Shown here: positions 12,127-23,745 of the stretch, piece by piece
How the letters are laid out: the number at the start of each line of letters is the position of its first letter
Position numbering within the stretch: the first letter of the stretch is position 1
NCBI GenBank assembly: GCA_014871385.1
Contig: CM026427.1
Location: forward strand, 8,686,344-8,750,343
Length of the DNA: 64,000 nt
DNA from: Ceratodon purpureus
Taxonomy: Eukaryota; Streptophyta; Bryopsida; Pseudoditrichales; Ditrichaceae
Direction: 5' to 3'
Notes under the pieces: generated by a model
Database searches by the model: none
What the model was told of the DNA's origin: nothing
Seen by the model: only the letters and a program-made list of their open reading frames with translations
Translations under genes and position numbers: made by a program

Positions 12127-14207
12127 CTACAGTCCCAGCGTTGCTACTAGATCGTCTGCGGCCTCCGGAAAGAGAAACGCATTAATCAGAACAGACCCAT
12201 CTCTGGAAGTGGAAGGAGTAGGAAGGACTAGAGAAAATCCTGTAGATCCGACGTCAAGGGGACTATTCCTACCTCCATACGTAGGTTTTCCAAACCCGAA
12301 ATCCAGCTCATAAAGTGGGAAGAACCTCCAAAACGTTGGATTCAGATCGTGTGTGGTGAATTGTTTGGGCCGAAACCACGCAAGATTCGACGCTCCAGTG
12401 ACTTCAACATAATCCACAAGCGATCTCACATACTCATCAGTAACTCCAGAGACGGAATCATGGATAAGCTGAGCAAGATGACCCAAAGGCATGTCCAAAA
12501 CCTCCCCCACTGTGCACTCCGCTCTCCTAATAAAAATACAGTTGCCGAAGTAGTTCACAGGGAAATCTTTCATCCTCTTTCTTCCATCAACGATAGTGAA
12601 AAGATTGGTGGTATCTTCCTTATTCAGTCCTCTGGATTTGGTGACGAGCCTCCAGAGATGAGCTGAAATGCACTCGCCAGAGGTATGTGCGCCTGCAGCT
12701 TGTTTCTTCAGTTGCTGAATTTCTTCCCCAGAGAGTATGAACTCCACCTTGCAGGGCATTTTTTTCTTTTCTTCGGGCGCCTGCACGGATCCTTGCTCCT
12801 CAGGCGTCATAGACCGCAGCTTGAAACCCGTGGGAACTTCACCGAGCGGCTGCGGTGGATTTCGGGCTGACAGCAAATGGCGTCTGAGGGTCAACAAAAT
12901 ATTCAGAAGTTTAGAGTGCAAGCCAGTTATTTTGTTGACCCTAAGCCTGCAAACAGATCTGAATTGAACAACACAAAACCTAGACCTCAAATGTTTACAT
13001 TCATTTGATACGTGATGCTGGCGACAAACACATGATTCTGCAGAATTTGGCATCCAAAGCTGAAAACCTCACCGATGGTCAGGACGAGAGGTGATGGGTA
13101 GCCCACGTGCCAACTCAGACCATGCCCTCAAGAAGGTCATCCCCGAGAAGCCATCACACACTTGGTGATGCCAATTCACTGCCAACGCTATCGACTTACA
13201 CTTGAAATATGTAACCTGACCCAACCATACATCAAAACAATCACAGTGTTAGGCAAACTTCAATCATCCCGAAAATTCCCATATTCCACTTGCATAACAG
13301 ACTGCTCTGGGATGAATTACGAAATTGAATATCATGTCTGTTCACGAATTCGAAAAGCAAGGTCTCATACGATATTGCGATGAACGCATTATTAAAAGCA
13401 GAAGTGCGATTAAATGTTTTGTGCTTCAGATTTAGAGGATGCAGACTAGGTAATGTGCAAACAGCCCCCTATTTATGAGAAATAAATTTCTCGAGCGACA
13501 AGGTCATATAACCAGGTGCTGCATGCAAAAAATACCGGACACTACGCCAATGGTTGGATCTACTTCAATCTTCTTCGATGATGGCCAATCAAGTATCACA
13601 AAAGATGTCCTAAAGCAGTCCTTGATTATGGGAAAGAACCTTGTCCTCCTTTTCCAATGGTTGCCTTATACGATCTCTACAGTTTTGGGATGCATCGACG
13701 TGATGGTGGTTTGAGATTCGGCAAACCGAAAGACGAGTATCTGATTACCTGAATGACAAGAGGAGGAATCTCTTTGTAATCGTCGAGAGAGTACCATCCT
13801 GTGCTGCTGAGGTTTGCAGCCTCCATACCCGTCAGCATGGGACAGCTTTCGAAGCCCCCAATCTCTTCCAGCGTGTCCTCCACAACCGCCTCGGTGAAGA
13901 ATGCTCCGGCGTCATCGCAGCGGACCTCCTCCAACCCATCTACTTCCCCCTTTGTAAACCTCCCTGCAAAAGGATAATACTCCACCAAAGTCTTGCGCAG
14001 AGACTCTTTCAAACTCGCAACAACCGTCGGAAAGTCTGAATCATCCCCTGGGGCCTCATACAACAGAATCACGGGAGTGAAAGCACGCTTCTCCAAGCGA
14101 TCCAGATTGGACAGCTTCAGGTGCCACTTCTCTGGTGCAGTGGGCGATTCGGGAGAGATGAGAGTCGTTTCTGAGGATTTGATGGTAGGGGCCTTCCATG
14201 ATCCCAT
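12127..14207 (-). CDS. BAHD acyltransferase, HCT-like
   Basis: Three minus-strand exons, about 14207-13749, 13215-13073 and 12883-12127, splice in frame to 452 residues, the usual BAHD length. The family transfers acyl groups from CoA thioesters, typically hydroxycinnamoyl-CoA to shikimate or similar acceptors, in the cytosol. The catalytic HHxxxDG motif is intact (HHQVCDG, exon 2). The C-terminal structural motif reads DFGFG where most members have DFGWG. Other landmarks are the N-terminal LSNLDRL, YYPFAGR, the SLLSARNPP-like junction and VNYFGNC. The start at 14207 (MGSWKAPTIKSSETTLI) fits family N termini. The hypothetical read-through from intron 2 into exon 3 gives a frame beginning at 13053, which I reject in favour of the acceptor at 12884. 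The exact acyl acceptor cannot be assigned; moss HCT-like enzymes are candidates by subfamily resemblance. Confidence 0.88.
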
Positions 14208-15167
14208 CCTGATTATCTATCAGCAAGCTCACAGGATCTGCAGTTTACACCGATCGATAAAACTGCTGGTCATTCGTGACGCTATACGCATCGATCAACA
14301 ATCATGCAAGCATAGTATGGACTTGCATGGATCAACAATCATGATGCAAGTATTGCTGAATATGGAGTCACTTAGGATAGAAGTAATTTTTTTGGATTTG
14401 AGTTACCAATCCACTTATGGCAAACTTGACTCCAGCTGATTGCCATTAAGTTACTACAGCAGCTCATGAGGTTAACAGCAATCTTCTGTGTCGATCTGTG
14501 TCACTGGTCACCTTTTAAAACAGCCCAACAAGCACTGTGATGTCACGCTTGTGCAACTGTTCAAAAGCAGTGCAAAAGCAGTGCAAGAAACGATCATGCC
14601 AATAAGTTCATGAAATTTGTACTTGTGGTTTAATTTCCCAAAAATCATCTGTCTCAAGGTTCTAATGTATAAAGAAGTTACCCCTTGAGAGAGGATAGAG
14701 TTGTTTGTATACTCAGGGGCATGTTTTGTTGGAAAGTGGGTAAGTGACACAAGATGCTTGCGTTGAGATCCAATTGAAATGCTTTGTGTTAGAAACATGT
14801 GTTCCAATGAAGTGGGTCAAAGACTATGAAGATGCATCAAAGTATGTGCTCTAATCATAAACATGAATAAGGTAAAGAATCAAGTGAGATTATATGTGAT
14901 CTACTGATTGAGAAAGAGGTTGTCCAAAACCATTCGGAAGTCTCAATTTCGATCAACCATGCAGAACAGACTCTCAAAATCTGCTAGAGAAATAATAATA
15001 CAACCGAAATATGCAGAGCACACCCTCAATTTGTGTCAAAGCATCTGCAAGATCAGGTCAAAGATGCCTCAGTTAGCATAAAACTTCCTGATTGCAGTGG
15101 TGCGGCTCAGACTGAGACCTCACAGAACGACACCGGCCCAGGTGGCCAATGATAAAGATTTCCGTGG

Positions 15168-15720
15168 CCAAGTTTCATGTGCAGCATCTATCTGACAATA
15201 TCCTTTGAAATACCAGTATAAGTCCATACTTTCGGGTCAAACTGGAAACAGCATCTTTTGAGCATTGGGAAGAAAACGGAGGCAGACAGACCTTTTCAGC
15301 CAAGCCAAGGAGATTGAAACATTGCAGAAAATGGCAACTTTACATTTTGCCAAATGTTATAAAATAAGTAGCTGTACATCTCAAGATAAGGATGATCCCA
15401 TTCATTGAATCTAGTCACTCGGCCCACCACCACGTACAATAAATCATTCAAATGACCTCTAAACGAAGGGCCCTTCCAGCCTCCACATTTCTTCTCATGA
15501 ACATTCAGTCAGTACTAGTGTCCAAGTTTCATGTGCATCATTCTGCCAATATCCATTTCTTCGACACTAGTGAAACACTACTAAAGTTCAATACTTTCGG
15601 GTCAAACCACATCTCTCGAGAAACATTCAGCACTTCCCACCTGCAAGTTCCATGTGCAGCATCTGCCGCAATTCCCAAGTCCCTGAAATCAGTCAACTAC
15701 TGGCATAGGTCAATGCTAAA
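15168..15720 (+). repeat. Three diverged copies of a short unit
   Basis: The string CCAAGTTTCATGTGCAGCAT and near versions start at about 15168, 15522 and 15643. After the first two copies, CAATATCC follows and TACTTTCGGGTCAAAC appears 60-70 bases later. The unit is imperfect and irregularly spaced, so it is an old local duplication rather than a young tandem array. No function is apparent. Confidence 0.5.
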
Positions 15721-16700
15721 AGTAAACTCCGACTTAAAAATGTTGACATTCCAGACGTCAAGATCAGATTTCAAGCACTATCATTGTACGGAGAATGTGC
15801 ATTATGTTATTCATAAAACGCTATGATTTAAGGCCAGGCCGGTCCCTGATACCAGCGATGTAAGTACCATGGTTGCAGCTGATCGCATAATTGAACCAGC
15901 TTCAACTTGTCTCGGACATTGAGCCAACACAATGTTGTCTTCTAATGAAGCAGCTGCAGTGAATTCACCGATGCAGTGGAGTCGAACACACCCCGCTTGT
16001 AACTTCTAATTAGATCCTCAGCTCACTGTAGAGTCCCATGCACATCACGCCCAGCAATATATATGTTGAGCATGTATCCCGGAAGATATATACCTGGCCC
16101 ATTGACAAGCAGAACGAAATCATTCGAGCCTGAGATATTAATTTCTGTTTTTGTGAAACGCCGGAGATGATGGTGGGCTTAAGCAGCGCGTGGTTAGCGA
16201 GGGTGGTGAGCTCCACGCCTTCCAGGTTTCATCATGACAGCACCTCGCCTTCTTCGGAGGAGCTGCACTCCGTCTGCCTGCTCTTCATCTAGTGCTGCTC
16301 AAACAACTCTAATCGTCCAAACTATTGACAAACTGTTGAACAGTCTTTTGATTCCAAAAAATGGATTATTGGTCTTGCCTCATGACTTAAATATTTTATA
16401 TTGTTGTAGCATCTGATCACCAGCTTTATTGTCTTGGTGGCGACAATGTGTAGCGTTCTGTTCATATAATTTAGCGTTGCAGTTGTGACCATCGTCAGCA
16501 TTTCTTAGCAGCCAAGTAGGTTTGTAGCTCTTCATTCGAAGTTTGGAGATAAGGTTTCAGACGATTGGTTTATGTAGAAATTGTACCAGTATTGTGTTCA
16601 TTTCATATGACAATTGATATTGAAAGTGCAGGATGTAATTCTGAATTGAGTTGATTTGCAAGAATAGATAACGGAGGTGGGGCCATGGGGCAACATAAAT

Positions 16701-16771
16701 TATTTGGTTATGATTGTTGGTGGTGGTATTGGAGGACTTGCTTCAAGCTCATGCCGAGTGTATGCAAATTG
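16701..16771 (+). pseudogene. Fragment resembling an FAD-binding GxGxxG motif
   Basis: The frame from about 16707 reads VMIVGGGIGGLASSS and stops 22 codons later. VIVGGGIGGLA is the typical dinucleotide-binding start of FAD-dependent monooxygenases such as zeaxanthin epoxidase-like proteins. Nothing else of such a gene is visible around it. It may be a relic exon or chance. Confidence 0.3.
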
Positions 16772-17329
16772 ATCATTAAGAAGAAGAGAAACTTTTGTTT
16801 CTAGAGGAAACCAATGTGAATTAAGTGTTTGTTTGATTTACCCCCAATTCAATGTCCAGAGGACAAAGGAATAGAAGTAAAAATCTATCACCCCTTTTCA
16901 AGAGTAGACACTATAGTCAGAAGTAACCAGTAACAAGAAAACTAACATGTTGAGTTAGTATAAGTTAAGTTTTGTTTTAAGTTTGGCCACAAAGTCTTAA
17001 GTTCATTGTTGGTTGGGATGAGCTATCAAATTGACCATTACAATCAAATGGCATGCATCTTCAAGTAGTATTAATTTACCTCTTCCATGACCATACTGTT
17101 ACATGATTAAAATTTAATATAACATCTAATATTTCAATTGTTTCATAAAGAAAATGGTATTTTAATTATTTTTTTTCATGTTGAATGAAAGTATTTGACA
17201 TGTAAGCCATGAAAATGATTGGTATGTAATATATGAATTTTGACTTTTAACTTTATATTTTAAGAATTTTCAAAGTAATAGGGTTGAAAAACACTCTAAT
17301 CTTTAAATTTGACAAAACTTACAGTATAA

Positions 17330-17345
17330 CACTAGTAGGAATCGT
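17330..17345 (+). repeat. CACTA left terminal inverted repeat
   Basis: CACTAGTAGGAATCGT, 16 bases, exact reverse complement of 40423-40438. It is preceded by TAA (target-site duplication). Confidence 0.95.
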
Positions 17346-19475
17346 GTCCTATGGTGTATGCCTTTTTGTGACATTCTGTCCGAATTTTGTCCTTTGAGTG
17401 TCCCAAAATGACATGGTGTCACTCTGGATCCCGAACTTGCTCACTTCAGTTCCGTGGCAGTGCGTCGTGAGTTCACTGCGTTACCGCATGGGTGCTTGAA
17501 GTTTTTCACTCGGTCGTCTCTTTTACCTCCCCTTCCACATGTAACCTCAGACGACATCCTGCACACATCTACTGTTCTGAGCATGAAATTTCAAGTTCCG
17601 TCGTCCTGGTAGATGTCTGCGTGATCTATGCTTTCAAGGGTCGGGTCTAAAAATTGTGTTAATCCCTGTTACGCTATGTGTCACGGGATTTCAGTCAAGA
17701 AGTTTCAAAGCGCGGGACACGCCCGGTATTATAGGAAGAGTTAAGTGCGCATCCTGGATATTTCCCTACTCTATGCATGCCGTGGATTGCGTATGCGCAG
17801 CAATTGTAGATCTTGTTCATCTCCGGAAGTGTGATATTCATTCTGCAAATCTTTGTGGAATGCATATCAACTCACCACATACATTGAGTAGTCCATAGAG
17901 TGATAACCAGTAATGCGATCGATGATAATATTTGATTCACTGTACAGTATTGAATTAATTCAATAGTCCATTTACATTAATTTATGTACATATTCGGAGG
18001 TACAATCTGCACTGCCTATCACTTTTCTTCTGATTATAACCTACAAGGCTCACACATGGTTTACTTTCCCACGGTGCAAAATTAGAATAGCCATCTACAT
18101 TTGTCATTTCTAAATCTTACACATTTCACTCGAATGGATTTTTCACTCATCGATTGCATCTATACATACAGTAAAATTATGTAAAATCTTTGATCTCTAT
18201 GTCTACGGTCATGGACTTGATGTTCTACATCGCAAAAAAATAACTATGTCTCTCCAAAACCAGCAGGCTTCTATTCCAATGTTCTGTATCAACTTCCCTC
18301 TGTTAAGTGAATCCTGCTCACTCTCATTTCCTCCATCTCTGCCTTCTCCTTCAATAATTTTTTCTTCGCTTGACACAGCTGCTTTCGCTACTTCACAACA
18401 ACCTGGAGAAAGCCGATATCCTGCACTGGTTGGAAGAACGAAATCAGCGACAAAGTGGTAGTAGAAGAAATTTCATTTGCCAGTTGCAAGGCCAACACGA
18501 AATGAAGCGCTACCACCACTACGTTCACTGAAGAAGAGTAGGACCCGATTCCATAAATGAATCATAAGTTCCAGCACTCCAGATCACCACTACGTTGTCG
18601 TATTCTTCTGTTCATATTTTTCACATGTATAATATATATCGGACTTAGACATTGAAACTTAAAGAAATTACATGGTGGTGACTACTGCAAGTGTCTAATA
18701 TTCACTCATTTCTGTTGTTGCCATGTCAGAAGTACCCTAATTTCATATTTCAATCACCGTCATTTTCGTATCACCCTCTAGTTCTAGAGGTTTCAGAAGC
18801 GAAATTTTTTTCCCCTCTTGCCATTACTGCCTCTCTGCAATCGTTTACTAGCGTGCATTACATACCATAATGGTCTATAACACTTTGATGGTTTCCTTTT
18901 ATCAGAATAGAGCTGGCAGATTACAAAATCCGTTCAACAAATTACAGAATTGTTGATACTCACCTTCTTCTGCGTTATTGTTGACAGAGCCTCCTTTGTC
19001 GCCTGAACGATGTATTAACGTGGCCCGTTTGTTGCACTTGGAACTCGATGTCATTGATTCCCACTAATCTTCCCTAAGCACATAGCTATTCAAATTCTGA
19101 TAACCTTCTTATCATCCTGTCATAATATTGAGAAACTGGAAAAAAAATGAGAGAATACTGCGGACTAACATGTAAATATTCCAACTTCATTAATAAAGAA
19201 AACAGAATTACACAAAGATTTGGATGCTGCCTATCTCACTCAAATCCACTCCAAACTAGTAAAAAAAAGGGGGAAATATAGCATAATAAACTCACAGTGA
19301 CGATTCGCCCTCATCAAACATCCTGATCGGGCGACTTAAAGAAAACCAGAGGAAAACGACTAAAACAAAAACTGCAATACGAATGTGGTAAATAAAAGAA
19401 CACTAACCATCCCCTTTACACAGACAACTGATCTCTGCATAACGTCGACAGAATCGAACACCCCAATCGGACGAC
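17346..19475. other. CACTA left subterminal region
   Basis: No gene is recognised. The first 150 bases are rich in TGTGAC/GTCACA-type words (for example TTGTGACATT near 17367 and GGTGTCACTC near 17417). The same words recur near the right end, and these are plausible TNPA-type binding motifs. The rest is probably 3' flank of the Cys-rich gene, with AATAAA-like sequence on the minus strand near 19.19 kb. Confidence 0.5.
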
Positions 19476-20187
19476 TTAGTAAGAGTTGTCCGGACCCAAC
19501 AAAACTATCCCCGTCTTATCCTCGTTCTTGAAACAGATGTAATTGTCCTCCATCGGAATATCACCAGTAGGGTTCCCTTCGTGTATATCACACTCCTTTA
19601 CTACTAGCTTCGCATGCCATTCGTCCCCTGACACCACGCACGGACATTCGTTCCGTTTTGTAGTCTTATGTCGTGGAAGGTGCTGACACCATCGCCGCTT
19701 AGCTCGAATGCGTGCGTCGAGAGGTAATCCATGGCTCAAACGCGGAAGTTTACACTTACAATGTGGGAGTACTACCCAACGCAGAGCCGTGCAATCCATG
19801 CATCTGCATGAGTTACAAAGATGCCTGTGGTTGCGACCATTCCATAATGTTGTGGCATCTCTAGGATACTGGAATCTAGCAGGTGCTCCTTTTCCCGAAC
19901 AATCATCACCTGGCTGTAATAACAAAGGAAAAAACGTCGTTTATATTATTTAGAATTTTACAACGTGTACTATTATGGGTCATCAAGACAGATACTGTAA
20001 AACTGTTTCCTAGCAAATATTTAACTTGAAAAAAAAAAAAAACAAATCTACATGGATGTTCAGTTTGTGCACTTACATCTTTTTGGTGATTTACATTTCC
20101 TCCCTGTCCATACAGCAGTGGCTTATTCTCTTCGTCCAATTTTTGAACACCCACGTCAGGCATGCCGCTTGACATTCTGTCCTCCAT
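19476..20187 (-). CDS. Cys-rich protein carried by the CACTA element
   Basis: Two minus-strand exons, 20187-20077 and about 19913-19476, splice in frame to 182 residues (donor GAT|GTAAGT, acceptor TTACAG|CC). The N-terminal part is short and acidic/polar. The middle holds a cysteine/histidine cluster (HLCNSCRCMDC, later HCKCKLP) that could bind zinc. The C-terminal third is acidic and ends LLGPDNSY. I do not recognise the family. It lies inside the transposon on the same strand as TNPD and the captured fragments. It may be an accessory protein of this element lineage or cargo taken from the host. Function is unknown. Confidence 0.55.
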
Positions 20188-20694
20188 TACACTAAGTAGA
20201 CAATCCTCTTAGCCGGGTCCTTTAGCACAATAATTTTTACTTTGCAGAGGAGTGACAAAACCTATTTAAGAAGATCGGATTCAACACAACACGTCACACT
20301 ACAACCTTTGTCAGAGGCCTACATCACCAATGTCCGACTACAACCTGCCTTATTCTGTTTATAGAGAAATATTCAAAGAGAATATATCCAACAAACATTG
20401 ATTACTGGTAAATTAAACCGACGCTAGAAGTCACCCTTCACAGTAACACACCACAAAGTGAAAAACGCACCTTCGCGGAGAACTCAGACATAAAACAAAC
20501 AATTCTGCTTTTAACCCCCCCTGAATGCTCTCTAAACAACCAATCATTAAAATAACTATAGAGTATAACAGACTGTGTGACAGAATGTCATACGTTCCAA
20601 TATCTTCTTCGTTGATTCTACTTCATAAAACTTACGTTCCCTGTCTCAAAAACACCATAGAAAGACATATAATTAAACATAAGTCGATTCACTA

Positions 20695-21168
20695 CTAGTT
20701 GCGGACTCGATTTCGAGAGTTAGACCAAACCCGGGCCAATTCAATTATTGGTTCGTAGCAATCTTCCCTGGTTAACTTCTCGACTGCTTCAAGAGCCTCA
20801 ACCTCTACCTCGGTCGCCTTTATCATCTTCCGGAGATTCTCAGCTCTCTTGTGACCACGCCACCACCGGTTGAAACATGCTTCCTTCACCAGCCTCGCGT
20901 TCATCACATCGTCGAGCTGCTTGTTTATCCTCTTATCCACGTCAATCACTCCGCGCCTGTAGCGCGTGGGAGCAAACAACTGGAGTAGGGTCAATAAGGC
21001 ATCAAGCTCTGCCTCGTATTCTTCCCGTGACTCCCTCAGTGCATCACGAAGAAGAGGTAGGTCTATGGAATCTAGCTCAAACTTGAAGTTCCGTAGCTCG
21101 AGTCTAACTACCAAGGTCCCTGTCTCTGCGTGAAGTAACCGGTCTACACTCTCAATCAAAGCGTCCAT
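20695..21168 (-). CDS. 157-aa leucine-rich helical protein in the CACTA element
   Basis: A single open frame from ATG at 21168 to a stop at 20695. The protein is rich in Leu, Glu, Arg and Asp with heptad-like spacing (for example EAELDALLTLLQLF and EVEVEALEAVEKL), so it is mostly helical and may form coiled coils. It contains a WWRGHKRAENLRKM segment with basic character. GC content and codon use are more gene-like than the surrounding DNA. I do not recognise it. Position and strand match the other element-borne genes. It could be an accessory protein or captured host sequence. Confidence 0.5.
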   Translation of the reverse strand: MDALIESVDRLLHAETGTLVVRLELRNFKFELDSIDLPLLRDALRESREEYEAELDALLTLLQLFAPTRYRRGVIDVDKRINKQLDDVMNARLVKEACFNRWWRGHKRAENLRKMIKATEVEVEALEAVEKLTREDCYEPIIELARVWSNSRNRVRN

Positions 21169-21910
21169 TACTCACACTACTCTGACTACTTTTACTCCTG
21201 AGGTTTAATACTACAACACATTTATAGACGTCTTCAATTACCAACTTCACTAGTGACACAGTTGAAAAGAAAGGTGCATGCATGGCAAGTACAAAGAAAG
21301 GAATGTCCTCACCCACGTATTCACTCATCTCTAGTGGACTGGTAGTTCAACTACAACTGCCCATGTTGACATAAACGTCTGGAATGTAGATGTGAACATA
21401 CTCTACTTGCATGGAGGAACAAATGGCACGCATCGTTACCGTTTATTGGGTGGGGGGGGGGTCTTTCACCAAAACAATCTTGATTGAGATGTCCGATCTG
21501 CCCCACAAACCACGCACTGTATATTTAAAAATAGACAACTCACGTCGTAACTCTAATTTCACCACAACAAAGGAACATAACTCACAAGCTTGAAACAAGC
21601 AAAATCAAATCTCAAATAAATAGACACAAACAAGAAGCATTGTAAGATGCTATTAAATAACTACATAATCGTACCGTGCGTTTCTGTGTTTCTGGCCATC
21701 CCTTGGCATTCTCCCGCAACATACCTATGTCCTGCCTTGATTGTCACTCACCGTTACTCTTTGTGGGACCAACTCCGTCAGCCTATCCAAAGCACATTAT
21801 TGCAGATAATAAGACACGAACAAAACAACTTCCAATGACCTTGAGTAACAGACAAAGCAATAGACATTTGTAAAGTTGCAGATGCGGTAAGAGAACAAGG
21901 ATCACATCGT

Positions 21911-22718
21911 AACATAAAAGGTAAGAACCGCGGACCCTGCTTGTTCTTGATTGCTGTAACCGTTGACGGTGTTCCAAGTATTTAGGATTCACTTGTATGC
22001 CATGTCCAGGTCCCAGAACGTACGGAAGGTTCTCCTCCTCTGGACGCCATATTTCCAACCGTATGTCCAACGATTAAGGCTCAACTAAAGCTCTGTCTCG
22101 ATTGTTTTCAAAGGAGCAGCTTCAAAGACACTCTGCCAACTTCAAATTAGATGTTTCATTGATGTAAAGAGGATTAGATCTACATATCTGTAAGCTTTGC
22201 AAAAAAACCTACACAGATGACAATATCCCAATTTACAACCACGAATGTTTACGTCGGGAAAGCTCCCAACACGTCGCGCTTTTAGCTCAACCATTCTGGG
22301 CATATTGCGCAGCTGCATGGAACAGGGGAAATACCTCTCATGCGACACAACGCGGACAATGCTGACTTGCCCCTTGCATTATCCAGTGCTTGACCTACTG
22401 TCGCAGTCACTCAGCAGGGAATAGATCAACAAAAAGACATCCTCTCTATTGTATTTAAGAAGCCTTCCAACGAGAAATTATCAATATCTCATATTAAGCA
22501 AAAATTTCAGACTTGCGAATGCAGACAGGGGAAAAAACGGCATGTGCAACAAGCAATTCCCTGTTGAAATAGAACCAAACAATGAATTCGGAATACGTTT
22601 GATAAGTTAAACATACCTCAGCATGCTGTGCAGCAAAACATTTCACATGCTCGCCCCCGATGTTCTTCACGACTCTGCCAAAGAGGTACAAAGAGGGAAG
22701 CTTCTGCTCCTTCGGAAC
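21911..22718 (-). pseudogene. Captured fragment of a PCF11/PCFS4-type CID protein gene
   Basis: Three exon-like blocks lie in order on the minus strand. Block 1 (22718-22617, with TTCTTAG acceptor and GTATG donor) encodes VPKEQKLPSLYLFGRVVKNI and continues GGEHVKCFAAQHAE. This matches the RNA polymerase II CTD-interaction domain of plant PCF11-like proteins. Block 2 (from about 22208) continues the domain with FCKAYRYVDLILFTSMKHLI and then SWQSVFEAAPLKTIETEL. An extra T in the first T-run shifts the frame, and a TGA and a TAG break it. Block 3 (about 22070-21911) reads GPGHGIQVNPKYLEHRQRLQ, the conserved segment that follows the CID in this family. Intron-sized gaps separate the blocks, so genomic DNA and not a cDNA was copied. 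The parent gene acts in mRNA 3'-end processing; this copy cannot make the protein. Confidence 0.85.
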
Positions 22719-23745
22719 CTAAGAAGTTAAAAGCCACCTAAAGGATTGATATAGAAATGGGAGTGGTCAAGAGCCATAGATAACCAAAAAATTCCTCATA
22801 TAGGAATGAAAAAGTGTAGAAAACGTAAAGGTTGAGTAGCTAAACCCTGAATGGTAAATTAACAGCGAAACAATCAAGGTGTAAAAACAGAGGGAATCCA
22901 CTACATGAAATTCGTCTATTCAGCTAGACAAGGAAGGCCACAAAAAAAGATGCAGATAAGGGACAAAACAAAACTAAGGACATATGGTTGTAATCCTACA
23001 CCTACGGTGTGCAGTCAGCTACTTCATTCATCCTTAAACGCGCAACCCCACAGTACCCCAGACTCGACAACCAAACCGGATCAATAGCAGAGCAAATCGG
23101 CGAAACAAAATCATATGTCAATTCCCTTTACACTTCCCAACAAGAACAAATATACTCCGATTCATTAGTTGTAACAGAGCACATGTATGTGACTGGAATT
23201 AAAAAAGCAAACTACAATCACAATGCAGAATTGCGAAGCACAATGAACATGGAGACACATGAGATATGAGACAGGTATAATATGAACAAACTCTGATTTA
23301 TCAGTTTCTCCGCAGATGATAGAATTTACAATACTTCACCCGAATGAAGTTAATGACTGATCCCGAGCCTTACAGTGTAAAATCAAAATTACCGCCTGTT
23401 ACATACTTAAAACTACAATGTAGAAGTTGTTCGAAAACCAGAATCACAAGGTTTATGAAGAAAAACAAAAGTTCATTGGCACACAAAAAAATACGCTCTA
23501 ATTACTTCCTAGCGTATTCAATCCTAGTAGCCGCGAGCTAGAAGCATCTGCAAGATGCACAAAAATTAGGTGTTAGGAATACAATACACTAACGTGTTTG
23601 TTCAGAAATTTGTGCCAAAAAATATGTACACCTGCGATCACCTATGTGTATTTCAGGAAAGCGAACTAAGCAGCATCAAAGTAGTACTGATATAGAGCAA
23701 GAATAAACTGATGAAAACGAATGGAGAAAGGGAAAGGAGGTACAT
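22719..23745. other. CACTA internal spacer
   Basis: No recognisable coding sequence on either strand. Several short frames lack similarity. It separates the PCF11-like fragment from the 183-aa ORF. Confidence 0.45.

Larger units (their letters stand above)
14208..17329. other. Gene-poor region left of the CACTA element
   Basis: No complete gene is seen. The region contains three diverged copies of a short unit at 15.17-15.72 kb, a short frame at 16.0-16.2 kb (minus strand, GVELTTLANHALLKPTIISGV) that looks exon-like in composition but is not identified, and a fragment resembling an FAD-binding motif at 16.7 kb. Confidence 0.45.

Noticed and set aside
12884-13053. N-terminal extension of the last BAHD exon beginning at an ATG at 13053
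   Set aside because: This stretch is intron. The splice acceptor at 12,884 joins exon 3 to exon 2 in the right phase and restores the family sequence.
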